DNA of 56,903 nucleotides. It comes from a bacterium 1XD42-1 (lineage in GTDB: Bacteria > Bacillota > Clostridia > Oscillospirales > Ruminococcaceae). The notes beneath the pieces are model-generated. The model had not been told where the DNA came from, made no database searches, and saw only the letters and a program-made list of their open reading frames with translations. The position numbers and the translations under genes were made by a program. The DNA lies in NCBI GenBank assembly GCA_003612625.1, contig RAZJ01000017.1:1-56903 (forward strand). The letters are read 5' to 3'. Positions within the stretch are counted from its first letter, which is position 1; each line of letters begins with the position of its first letter. Shown here piece after piece: positions 15,644 through 23,207 of this stretch.

Positions 15644-15906
15644 TGGCCCGGAAAGAGAAAACAGAGCTTGAAATAGCGCGGGAACATTACAGAATGTGGC
15701 TGGAGGCCGAAGAAGAAATTGCGTTGGACCAGGCGTATTCTATCGGCAGTCAGAGCTTGACGCGGGCAGACCTGGGCAAAGTTGCGCAGCGGATAGAATA
15801 TTGGCGCAATCGGGTTGCGGCGCTGGAAAAGCTGGAAAAGGGCAAGGGCCGCAGCCGCATTTATAAAATTATCCCCACGGATGGCAGAAGGGGGCGCAGA
15901 ATGTGA
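15643..15906 (+). CDS. gpW-like head-tail joining protein
   Basis: 87 residues from GTG, overlapping the terminase stop by 1 bp. Helical and charged (LEIAREHYRMWLEAEEEIAL), then TRADLGKVAQRIEYWRNRVA, ending in a basic tail. Size, position between terminase and portal, and the RADLGKVxxRIxxWxxR pattern fit lambda gpW and related joining proteins. Confidence 0.7.
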   Translation: MARKEKTELEIAREHYRMWLEAEEEIALDQAYSIGSQSLTRADLGKVAQRIEYWRNRVAALEKLEKGKGRSRIYKIIPTDGRRGRRM

Positions 15907-17465
15907 ACGTATTGGACAGGGCGATAGCCGCCGTTGCGCCGCAATGGGGCGTAAAGCGGGCCGGGGCGCGGCGGCGGTTGCAAATTCTCAATAGCGGTTA
16001 TGGGAACTATGCCGGAAGCACTACAAAAAAATCCTTGCGCGGCTGGATATTCGGCGGCGGTTCCCACAAAGAAGATATTGAGGATAACTTACCCGTTGTG
16101 CGTCAGCGTTCCCGCGATTTGTATATGGGCGTTCCGTTGGCAACAGGCGCTTTGAAAGCATGTCGGACAAATGTTGTCGGTTCCGGCCTGAAATTGAAAA
16201 GTCAAATTGACTTTGAATTTTTGGGCATGTCAGAGGATGAAGCGCGGGAACTGGAACGGAAAATCGAACAGGAATTTTCCCTTTGGGCGGATTCGACGGC
16301 TTGCGATATAGAACGGTTGGACAATTTTTCAGAGCTTCAGCAGCTTGCCTTCCTGAATTGGCTAATGTCCGGGGACGTGCTTGTAACCTTGCCGACAACA
16401 AAGCGGCTCGGAATGCCCTATGATTTGCGCGTCCGGCTGATTGAGGCGGACAGGTTAAGCAACCCTATGGGGAATACAAACCCGCTGATAATCGGCGGCG
16501 TGGAGGTAAACCCCGCGGGGGAGGTTATCGCATACCATATCAGCACACACCATCCGCTTTCATGGGAGTATTCAGAAACGAAATGGACGCGGGTTGCGGC
16601 ATACGGGGAAAAGACCGGGCGGCGGAATGTTTTGCACATAATGAACCGGGAACGGATAGGACAGCGCCGCGGCGTGCCGTTCCTTGCGCCCGTGATAGAG
16701 GCGTTAAAGCAGTTAGGGCAATACACCGAAGCAGAATTAACGGCGGCGATAGTATCCGGCCTTTTTACCGTGGCGATTGAAAAGGACGAAAATTCGGATG
16801 AAGATATGGTTGGGGCGTTCGAGGGAGAGGAACAGCAGGCAGACGGCGGCGAAGAAAACACGGTCGAGCTTGAGCCGGGTTTGGTTTGGGATTTGGCAAA
16901 AGGCGAAAAGGCAACCCCGCTTACCCCCGGCAGGCCAAACGCGAATTTTGATTCTTTCGTAACCTCTATTTGCCGTCAGATTGGGGCCGCGCTTGAAATC
17001 CCCTATGAAATCCTCTTAAAGCATTTTACTTCCAGTTTTACCGCAAGCCGCGGGGCGCTTTTGGAGTTTTGGAAAGCGGTAAAGATGTACCGAAATTGGC
17101 TTGCGGCGGATTTCTGCCAGCCCATTTTTGAAGAATGGCTTGCGGAAGCCGTTGCAAAGGGGCGCATAGCGGCCCCCGGATTCTTTGCGGACCCGCTTGT
17201 ACGGCGTGCCTATTGCCGCGCAGAGTGGAACGGACCCGCGCAAGGGCTTTTGAATCCCGTGCAAGAGGTTGACGCGGCGGCAAAGCGGGTTGAAAATTAT
17301 TTCTCCACAGGGGAGCGGGAAGCCGCCGAAATGAACGGTTCCGACTTTTACCGGAACGTCCAGCAGCGCAGACAGGAAAAGAAAATCATAAAGGAGGCGG
17401 AAGGCATTGCCGAAGCAGAAACAAAACCCGCGCCAGAGCCGGACACAGGGCAGCAGCAGACATGA
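15903..17465 (+). CDS. Portal protein, lambda gpB family
   Basis: 520 residues from GTG, 4-bp overlap with the gpW-like gene. It has conserved features of lambda-type portals: ARRRLQILNSGYGNYAGST near residue 20, the central RDLYMGVPLATGALKACRTN, and the C-terminal HFTSSFTASRGALLEFWKAV and FADPLVRRAYCRAEWNGPAQ. Twelve copies form the ring through which DNA enters the head. The last 50 bp overlap the protease gene in another frame. Confidence 0.92.
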   Translation: MNVLDRAIAAVAPQWGVKRAGARRRLQILNSGYGNYAGSTTKKSLRGWIFGGGSHKEDIEDNLPVVRQRSRDLYMGVPLATGALKACRTNVVGSGLKLKSQIDFEFLGMSEDEARELERKIEQEFSLWADSTACDIERLDNFSELQQLAFLNWLMSGDVLVTLPTTKRLGMPYDLRVRLIEADRLSNPMGNTNPLIIGGVEVNPAGEVIAYHISTHHPLSWEYSETKWTRVAAYGEKTGRRNVLHIMNRERIGQRRGVPFLAPVIEALKQLGQYTEAELTAAIVSGLFTVAIEKDENSDEDMVGAFEGEEQQADGGEENTVELEPGLVWDLAKGEKATPLTPGRPNANFDSFVTSICRQIGAALEIPYEILLKHFTSSFTASRGALLEFWKAVKMYRNWLAADFCQPIFEEWLAEAVAKGRIAAPGFFADPLVRRAYCRAEWNGPAQGLLNPVQEVDAAAKRVENYFSTGEREAAEMNGSDFYRNVQQRRQEKKIIKEAEGIAEAETKPAPEPDTGQQQT

Positions 17466-18591
17466 CAATAAAAGGTTTTGGGATTTTGTTTCCGCGGGTG
17501 AGAATCAGCCCGCGGAACTTATTCTATACGGCGATATTGCAAGTGAAAGCTGGTGGGGGGATGAAGTCACGCCCCGGCAGTTTAGCGACGATTTGCAAGC
17601 CCTGGGCAGCGTTTCGGAAATCGTTGTGCGGATTAACAGCGGCGGCGGGGACGTGTTCGCCGCCTTTGCGATTTACAGCCGCTTAAAGGACCATCCGGCG
17701 CATATCACGGTAAAGATTGACGGATGGGCCGGAAGCGCGGCAACGATTATTGCAATGGCGGGCGATACGGTCAAAATACCCGCGGCGGCTAATTTCATGG
17801 TGCATAACCCGTCAATGGGCGTTTTGGGCTACTATCAGGCGCAGGATTTCCGCAGTTTTGCGGACGAATGCGACACGATTAAAGACAGCATTGTAAACGC
17901 TTATGCCCTGAAAACGGGCAAGGACAAAAGCGAAATCGCCGCGATTATGAGCGCGGCAACATGGTACACAGGGGAAACAGCGGTGCAAAACGGTTTTTGT
18001 AATGAATTGATGTTTGAGGAAATCCAAACAGAGGCCACAAACACCCATAAAATCATTGTAAATTCCGTAGAAATGGACCTTGCAAAGCTCAAAAATGTAC
18101 CGCAATCCGTGTTGAACAGCAGGCCGCACGGGGGCGGCGACTGTTTGAATCATACCACGCAGACAGAACAAGGGGCGGGAACGCCCAAAAATCAAAAGGA
18201 GAGTGAAGAAACTATGCCGGAAATCAAGACAGTGGACGAACTGAAAGCGGCCTATCCCACACTTACGCAGACAATCGCGGATGCGGCAGCAGCGGCGGCG
18301 CAGGACGCGGAACGCAAGCGGATTCAGGATATTGAGGGCGTGGCAATCGCGGGCTATGAAGATATTATCAAGGCCGCGAAATTTGACAAGCCCGTTTCCG
18401 CCGCAGACGTTGCCCTTGCAATCGTCAACCGCCAGAAAGAGCAGGGCGGCAAACACCTGAAGGACCGTGCCGCCGATGTGACAGACAGCGGGGTAAACGA
18501 TGTAGGCGCAGAGGGACAGGAGGGGGCCGCAGGGAGCGGGCCGGACCCGTTCGCGGAGGCCATTGACCGCCTTTTCCCCCAAACGAGATAA
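17407..18591 (+). CDS. ClpP-type head maturation protease with C-terminal scaffold region
   Basis: 394 residues from TTG after AAGGAGG, overlapping the portal gene. The S49/ClpP-like protease domain (about 35-210) has INSGGGDVFAAFAIYSR, catalytic Ser110 in GWAGSAATI and His133 in MVHNPS. A low-complexity linker follows, then a scaffold-like helical region beginning MPEIKTVDELKAAYPTLTQT. As in lambda C/Nu3, the scaffold part has its own start inside the gene. The protease trims head proteins during maturation. Confidence 0.9.
   Translation: MPKQKQNPRQSRTQGSSRHDNKRFWDFVSAGENQPAELILYGDIASESWWGDEVTPRQFSDDLQALGSVSEIVVRINSGGGDVFAAFAIYSRLKDHPAHITVKIDGWAGSAATIIAMAGDTVKIPAAANFMVHNPSMGVLGYYQAQDFRSFADECDTIKDSIVNAYALKTGKDKSEIAAIMSAATWYTGETAVQNGFCNELMFEEIQTEATNTHKIIVNSVEMDLAKLKNVPQSVLNSRPHGGGDCLNHTTQTEQGAGTPKNQKESEETMPEIKTVDELKAAYPTLTQTIADAAAAAAQDAERKRIQDIEGVAIAGYEDIIKAAKFDKPVSAADVALAIVNRQKEQGGKHLKDRAADVTDSGVNDVGAEGQEGAAGSGPDPFAEAIDRLFPQTR
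18214..18591 (+). CDS. Nested scaffold protein (Nu3-like internal start)
   Basis: Within the protease gene an ATG at 18214 is preceded by AAAAGGAGAG at a spacing of about 10, a strong ribosome site placed exactly where the protease domain ends. The 125-residue product is helical (LKAAYPTLTQTIADAAAAAA) and ends with the same C-terminus as the protease. This is the lambda C/Nu3 layout, where the short form is the scaffold and the long form carries the protease into the prohead. Confidence 0.65.
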   Translation: MPEIKTVDELKAAYPTLTQTIADAAAAAAQDAERKRIQDIEGVAIAGYEDIIKAAKFDKPVSAADVALAIVNRQKEQGGKHLKDRAADVTDSGVNDVGAEGQEGAAGSGPDPFAEAIDRLFPQTR

Positions 18592-18603
18592 GGAGGATTT
18601 ACC

Positions 18604-18930
18604 ATGTACGGAATTGAAGAAAGGACCTATACCCCCGACAATTTTTTCCGCGGCTTTTTCCCCGCTGTCCCGGAACACGGGACGGTAAAGGATGGCGCGA
18701 CGGTGCGCAAGTACGCGCCGGTAGCGGAAACGGCGGACGGAATCGAGGAAGTCACGGCGGAAACGCTGGATAAGCTGGTAGGCATTGCGGCAGACGCGCC
18801 GGACAGTGAAGGGAATGTCGTGTATTACATGACCGGCGATTTCAACGCGGCGGCGGTGGTAATGCCGGACGGCGTGACCCTTGACGCGCTGAAACCTGCC
18901 TGCCGGAAACTTTCCATCTTTTTGAAGTAA
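18604..18930 (+). CDS. Head decoration protein (gpD-like)
   Basis: 108 residues between protease and capsid genes. Sequence GTVKDGATVRKYAPVAETAD and LVGIAADAPDSEG, then YYMTGDFNAAAVVMPDG, resembles lambda gpD and relatives that sit as trimers on the expanded capsid. Good ribosome site AAGGAGG. Confidence 0.78.
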   Translation: MYGIEERTYTPDNFFRGFFPAVPEHGTVKDGATVRKYAPVAETADGIEEVTAETLDKLVGIAADAPDSEGNVVYYMTGDFNAAAVVMPDGVTLDALKPACRKLSIFLK

Positions 18931-18946
18931 AGGAGTGTATAAAAAT

Positions 18947-20002
18947 ATGCCTTACGAAGTTTCTATTTTTGACCCCCGCACAATGGGCAGGCTGGTTTCC
19001 CGTATGCCCCCGGTGCGGACCTTTTTCCGCGATACGTTCTTCAGGCACACGGAAACCTTCGCAACGAAAAGCGTTGACGTGGATTTCAAAAAGGGCAATC
19101 GCGCCCTTGCCCCCTTTGTCCACCCCAAAATGCCGGGGAAAACGGTCCCGAACCGGGGCTATACGACAAAGACCTATACCCCGCCTATGATGCTTCCGCA
19201 GAAGGTTACAACCGTGGATGACCTTTTAAGCCGCATGGCGGGCGAAAATCCGTACAGCGGCAAGACCCCGGCAGACCGCGCCGTTGAGAAATTGGCGCGG
19301 GACTTTTCGGAGCTTGACGAAATGATTACCCGCCGAGAAGAATGGATGTGCGCACAGGCCCTTTATACCGGCGTTATTCCCATTGTTGGTGAAGGAATCA
19401 AAGAGGAAATCAATTTCAACTTCACCAATACGGAAACCATCACAGAGGCGGCGAAAAAGTGGAGCAAGGACACGGCAGACCCCATTGCAGACCTGAAGCG
19501 TTGGCGGAAAGCCGTGCAGAAAAACGGTTTTGTCAACTGCAATATCTGCATTATGGCGGACGATGTAGCGGAGGCGTTCACGCGCAACGCAAAGGTTATG
19601 AAAATGCTTGATACCGAAAAATACGATATTGCGGTTATCAAGCCCCGTGAACTTATCAACGGCACAACCTATATCGGGACTATTAACGGGCTGGGGCTGG
19701 ATATTTACACCTATACGGAATGGTTCCTTGACGATTGGAGCAACCCCGCCGCCCCGGAGGAAAAGCCCCTTGTCCCGGCTGGAACGGTTTTGTTGGCTTC
19801 CACGGCGGCAATGTATTCCCGGTATTACGGGGCGGTAACGCTGGGTAACAAGAAAACGGACAATTTCGCAACGGTGGAGGGCGTGCGCGTGCCTAAAAGC
19901 TGGATGGAGTACAACCCGGACCGCCGTTTTCTCCAGTTGTTCAGCCGCCCGCTTCCCGTCCCCCATGAAGTTGATTCGTGGTTTGTCGCAAAGGTGCTTT
20001 AA
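18947..20002 (+). CDS. Major capsid protein, lambda gpE family
   Basis: 351 residues from ATG at 18947 (AAAGGAG upstream; a GTG at 18935 in frame is too close). It begins MPYEVSIFDPRTMGRLVSRM and carries FFRDTFFRHTETFATKSVDV and FVHPKMPGKTVPNRGY, typical of the gpE-type HK97 fold. It ends RPLPVPHEVDSWFVAKVL. It should form the icosahedral shell together with the decoration protein. Confidence 0.9.
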   Translation: MPYEVSIFDPRTMGRLVSRMPPVRTFFRDTFFRHTETFATKSVDVDFKKGNRALAPFVHPKMPGKTVPNRGYTTKTYTPPMMLPQKVTTVDDLLSRMAGENPYSGKTPADRAVEKLARDFSELDEMITRREEWMCAQALYTGVIPIVGEGIKEEINFNFTNTETITEAAKKWSKDTADPIADLKRWRKAVQKNGFVNCNICIMADDVAEAFTRNAKVMKMLDTEKYDIAVIKPRELINGTTYIGTINGLGLDIYTYTEWFLDDWSNPAAPEEKPLVPAGTVLLASTAAMYSRYYGAVTLGNKKTDNFATVEGVRVPKSWMEYNPDRRFLQLFSRPLPVPHEVDSWFVAKVL

Positions 20003-20006
20003 GGCT

Positions 20007-20360
20007 ATGCGGCGGAATTTCAAAGCGCAGCTTGACCGGGACCGGAAGCGGGTATTCCACAACAGCCGGGAATTTGCGGAGATAAGAGAAATTGAGTACG
20101 ACGGGGATTATTATAAAATCCCCGTCGTACTTGACTATGAGGCCGCGAAAGACCGGAAAAAGCCTTCGTCAGACCATGCGGAGGGCATTTTCCTTGTTGA
20201 TTTGGTGGTTTATATTGACCTTGACGATATAAACCGGATACCGCGCAAGGGGAATCAAATTTCCATTGACGGGGATTTGTACAACATTGTAACGGTAGAA
20301 AACCGGCACGGGGAAATTGTTCTGAATTTGGAGGCGTTTACAGAGTTTGGGGGCGTTTAG
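20007..20360 (+). CDS. Head-tail adaptor-like protein (gpFII-like)
   Basis: 117 residues from ATG at 20007, following the capsid gene. Mostly beta (DYYKIPVVLDYEAAKDRKKP, VYIDLDDINRIPRKGNQISI, LYNIVTVENRHGEIVLNLEA), matching the small head-tail attachment proteins in this position of lambda-like heads. The family assignment rests on position and strand pattern. Confidence 0.6.
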   Translation: MRRNFKAQLDRDRKRVFHNSREFAEIREIEYDGDYYKIPVVLDYEAAKDRKKPSSDHAEGIFLVDLVVYIDLDDINRIPRKGNQISIDGDLYNIVTVENRHGEIVLNLEAFTEFGGV

Positions 20361-20362
20361 GC

Positions 20363-20932
20363 ATGGTAGGAATCACAAGCGAACAGATAGAACGGGTGGA
20401 ATCCATCCTTAGCGGGGTGCAGCGCGGGCCGGAAAAGGTTTTCTTTAACGTCATTAACCGCGCATTGGATACCGTGCGGGCGGCGGCGGGCCGGCAGATA
20501 CGGGAGGTTTACGCAATCAAGCAAAAGGATTTGCGGGCGGAAAGCAATATCAAGCTGAAAAAGGCAAGTCAAACCGATTTAGCGGGCGAAATTGCTTTTG
20601 CCGGTTGTAAAATCCCCCTGTATCGGTTCAATGTAACCCCCAAACAGCCCACGCAGGGCGTGAGGGTGAAAGCCGCCGTTTTGCAGTCCAGCGCCCAAAC
20701 AGAATTTGAACACGCTTTCATAGCGCGGATGCAAAGCGGGCATGTTGGTATGTTCGAGCGGGCAACCGCAAAGCATTTGCCCATTGATGAATTTACCGGG
20801 CCGTCCGTGGCGCACATGGCGGGGAACAGCGTTGTTCTGGAACAGGTGGAGAAGGAAGCGCAGGAAACCATAGACAAGCGGATAGACCATGAAATAGACC
20901 GGATTCTTTCCGGTTACGGAGGGAAATCATGA
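20363..20932 (+). CDS. Minor tail protein Z-like
   Basis: 189 residues; helices at the N-terminus (ERVESILSGVQRGPEKVFFN), then LDTVRAAAGRQIREVYAIKQ and a C-terminal EKEAQETIDKRIDHEIDRIL. This is the pattern of phage minor tail protein Z (gpZ/HK97 gp10-like). It probably joins neck and tail. Overlaps the next gene by 4 bp. Confidence 0.7.
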   Translation: MVGITSEQIERVESILSGVQRGPEKVFFNVINRALDTVRAAAGRQIREVYAIKQKDLRAESNIKLKKASQTDLAGEIAFAGCKIPLYRFNVTPKQPTQGVRVKAAVLQSSAQTEFEHAFIARMQSGHVGMFERATAKHLPIDEFTGPSVAHMAGNSVVLEQVEKEAQETIDKRIDHEIDRILSGYGGKS

Positions 20933-21420
20933 CACCTTTTGTATTGCTTGACGAACTGAAAAAGTTTGTCGAGGCGGAAACAAAGGATTTGCTTTTGCCG
21001 GTGCGGTTGGAGCGGGGCAGCACGGGGCCGAAGGAACGCGCCCCGGAAGTGTTTACTATGCGCCTGAAAAAAAGCGCAGAAAAAACAAGCAAAATTCCCT
21101 ATGTCCTTCTGCAATTCATAAAGAGCGAGGACAGCCAGCAGCCAGGGCAGCAGGTGCATTGTGAAAGCTGGGTGCGGATTATCGCGGCAACCTATGCCGA
21201 AAACGAGGATGAAGGGGCGCTGTCCGTGCTGAATGTCTTAACGCGGATTCGGCTTGCAATGTTGCGGGCCGGGATTGTCGGGCGGCAGTTTGTGCTTCGT
21301 CCGCCCCTTGAAATGATTGTGTACCCGGACAGCACGGCCCCGTACTATCTCGGAGAAATGATGTCGGTTTGGAGCTGTCCCAAAATCGAGAGTGAAATTA
21401 ACTGGAAAAATATTTTTTGA
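20929..21420 (+). CDS. Tail terminator/completion-like protein
   Basis: 163 residues, coupled to the gpZ-like gene. Layout PFVLLDELKKFVEAETKDLL, then IPYVLLQFIKSEDSQQPGQQ, VRIIAATYAENEDEGALSVL and a C-terminal Trp-rich strand fits tail completion proteins of contractile-tailed phages. The sheath gene would normally come next but is displaced by the moron. Confidence 0.55.
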   Translation: MTPFVLLDELKKFVEAETKDLLLPVRLERGSTGPKERAPEVFTMRLKKSAEKTSKIPYVLLQFIKSEDSQQPGQQVHCESWVRIIAATYAENEDEGALSVLNVLTRIRLAMLRAGIVGRQFVLRPPLEMIVYPDSTAPYYLGEMMSVWSCPKIESEINWKNIF

Positions 21421-21426
21421 AACCTC

Positions 21427-21473
21427 TTGACTTTTTGTGGATACTTAATTATAATAAATGTATCCACAAAAAG
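21427..21473 (+). promoter_or_regulatory. Moron promoter with 14-bp operator inverted repeat
   Basis: TTGACT (21427-21432), 17-bp spacer, TATAAT (21450-21455). CTTTTTGTGGATAC (21431-21444) and GTATCCACAAAAAG (21460-21473) form a perfect 14-bp inverted repeat around the -10 box. This is a clear autoregulated promoter, probably bound by the ribbon-helix-helix protein it drives. Confidence 0.85.
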
Positions 21474-21487
21474 AAAGGGGGCCGCAA

Positions 21488-21676
21488 ATGTCACCACGCA
21501 CAGGCCGTCCGCCGTCTGACAATCCAAAGGTACTAAACACACGCATACGATTATCAGAATCGGACAATGAGAAGCTGGACTATTGTTGTGAGGTTTTAGG
21601 GCTTACCAAAGCGGCAGTAATTCGAGCGGGAATTGAAAAAATGTACGATGAAGCCCGGAAAACGGCAAAAAAATAG
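21488..21676 (+). CDS. Ribbon-helix-helix regulator (moron)
   Basis: 62 residues from ATG at 21488 after AAAGGGGG. N-terminal MSPRTGRPPSDNPKVLNTRI gives the basic arm and beta strand; LSESDNEKLDYCCEVLGLTK and AAVIRAGIEKMYDEA form the two helices of a CopG/Arc fold. It lies right behind a promoter with a large operator dyad, so it most likely represses itself and keeps the following moron genes under control in the lysogen. Confidence 0.78.
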   Translation: MSPRTGRPPSDNPKVLNTRIRLSESDNEKLDYCCEVLGLTKAAVIRAGIEKMYDEARKTAKK

Positions 21677-21712
21677 AAACAGCCCGCCACCGTGGAAAGT
21701 TACGGACTGTTT
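21676..21712 (+). terminator. Hairpin after the ribbon-helix-helix gene
   Basis: GAAACAGCCCG pairs with CGGACTGTTTC around a loop of about 15 bases. It may attenuate readthrough to the following gene; a T-run is short, so termination is uncertain. Confidence 0.45.
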
Positions 21713-21782
21713 CCAGAGAATCAACCCGGAGGCTGATAAAGTCAGTATATCACACTTCCGGGGGAAAATCAACGGAGGTTTT

Positions 21783-22091
21783 ATGATGAACGCTGAAAAA
21801 TCTTTCAAAGCATTGGTAAAAACCGCACGGGCGCATAATTTTAAAGTCAGTTATTTCCGTAGCCCTGATTGCAGCATTGACGGTAACATTTTAGGAGCAA
21901 GTATCAGAATCAACAGCAGCCGCAGCTATGAAACGAGGCTTAAAACTTTGGTGTTGTTGCTATCCAAGCATGACTTCTTCGGGATGAAAAATGGATATGC
22001 CGTTGTTGAATCTGATAAGGAAGCGGGCGGAATGTCAGCGCACATTGCGTTTTTCGCGCTGAATATTGCAACTGCAATTCAAGCAGGGTAA
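21783..22091 (+). CDS. Moron protein, unknown function
   Basis: 102 residues from ATG at 21783 after GGAGG. Sequence FKALVKTARAHNFKVSYFRS, later LLLSKHDFFGMKNGYAVVES, mixed alpha-beta. It sits between the regulator and the HNH-like gene in an AT-richer insertion. No family recognised; a lysogenic-conversion or defence role would be guesswork. Confidence 0.5.
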   Translation: MMNAEKSFKALVKTARAHNFKVSYFRSPDCSIDGNILGASIRINSSRSYETRLKTLVLLLSKHDFFGMKNGYAVVESDKEAGGMSAHIAFFALNIATAIQAG

Positions 22092-22096
22092 TACAC

Positions 22097-22750
22097 ATGG
22101 CAAAGCTGATTGATTTAACAGGGCAACGATTCGGGCGGCTTGTCGTGATTGAACGTGCGGAGAATGCCAAAAACGGAAAGGCAAAGTGGCTATGTCTATG
22201 CGATTGCGGCAACAATACCATAGTATTAGGTACGCATTTGAACAGTGGACATACACAAAGTTGCGGTTGTATTCATTCGGAAGTTGTTTGTGCAGTTATG
22301 AATAAGCATGGTGCGTGCGACTCCCGCCTTTATCGAATATGGGCAGGAATGATAAAAAGGACCTATAACCAACAAAGTAAAGATTTTGGTTATTATGGTG
22401 GAAGGGGGATTACAGTATGCGATAGTTGGAAAAATGATTTTCAACCTTTCCATGATTGGGCAATAGAAAGCGGATATTCCGACAACCTAACACTGGATAG
22501 AATAGACAATCAGAAAGGATATTCACCCGATAATTGCAGATGGGTAACGATGAAAATTCAATGCAATAATAAATCTAACAATCGCTTTATTGAATTTAGG
22601 GGAGAAAGAAAAACGCTTTCACAATGGGCTGATTTGTTGGGGATAAAGGGATGTACATTGCTTTGGAGACTTCGGAAAGGTTGGAGCATTGAAAAAGCAC
22701 TATCCACCCCCCCGCAAAAGCAAGAGCAAATAGTATCAATCAAAAAGTAA
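22097..22750 (+). CDS. HNH-like homing endonuclease
   Basis: 217 residues with a composition unlike neighbours (AT-rich). An N-terminal zinc knuckle region (WLCLCDCGN, then QSCGCIHSE) is followed by the HNH-type block YYGGRGITVCDSWKN and LTLDRIDNQKGYSPDNCRWV, as in phage HNH/AP2-type endonucleases. The C-terminal helix-turn-helix-like tail (KTLSQWADLLGIKG) could bind DNA. Such enzymes are selfish and often carry flanking moron genes into phage genomes. Confidence 0.75.
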   Translation: MAKLIDLTGQRFGRLVVIERAENAKNGKAKWLCLCDCGNNTIVLGTHLNSGHTQSCGCIHSEVVCAVMNKHGACDSRLYRIWAGMIKRTYNQQSKDFGYYGGRGITVCDSWKNDFQPFHDWAIESGYSDNLTLDRIDNQKGYSPDNCRWVTMKIQCNNKSNNRFIEFRGERKTLSQWADLLGIKGCTLLWRLRKGWSIEKALSTPPQKQEQIVSIKK

Positions 22751-22778
22751 CCGCTGTTTTTAGTGGTTGCTTTTTGTT
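22742..22778 (+). terminator. Terminator after HNH-like gene
   Basis: AACCGCT and AGTGGTT form a stem around TTTTT, extended by AAAAG/CTTTTT, with T-rich tail. It closes the moron. Confidence 0.65.
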
Positions 22779-22805
22779 TTGAAAAAAAGAAACGAGGTAA
22801 TTTTT

Positions 22806-23204
22806 ATGGCAGGTGTAAAAAAGAACGCAGCGGGCGCACAGAGCGCCGCACAGCAGGCCGCAGCAGCAGGGGCGGGAAATGATACCGCCGCAAAAGAAAA
22901 GCCCGTCAGCGGGCCGCAGAACGCCGCACAGGACGGCGCGGCGGAATATACGAAATTCGTCTATATTGGGCCGTCCCTTCCCCGCGGCACGCTGAATCAT
23001 AACGCCGTTTTCGATGGGACAATGGAGGAAATCACGGAATACCTTTCCGGCGTGCTGAAGGACTATCCGCAGGTAAAGCGGCTGATTGTCCCGGTTCACA
23101 GGCTGGGAGAGGCCAGCGCAAAAGCGCGGACACCCGGAAACATCCTGCATAAATACTACAATGACATTGCTTCGGCGGTCAGCAGCCGAAAAAAGGAGGG
23201 GTAA
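22806..23204 (+). CDS. Tail-region protein, unknown function
   Basis: 132 residues from ATG at 22806. The first 45 residues are Ala/Gln-rich and disordered (MAGVKKNAAGAQSAAQQAAA). The C-terminal half is structured (FVYIGPSLPRGTLNHNAVFD) and ends in basic residues. It directly precedes the sheath gene, a position often held by a small phage tail-associated protein. Confidence 0.6.
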   Translation: MAGVKKNAAGAQSAAQQAAAAGAGNDTAAKEKPVSGPQNAAQDGAAEYTKFVYIGPSLPRGTLNHNAVFDGTMEEITEYLSGVLKDYPQVKRLIVPVHRLGEASAKARTPGNILHKYYNDIASAVSSRKKEG

Positions 23205-23207
23205 AAC

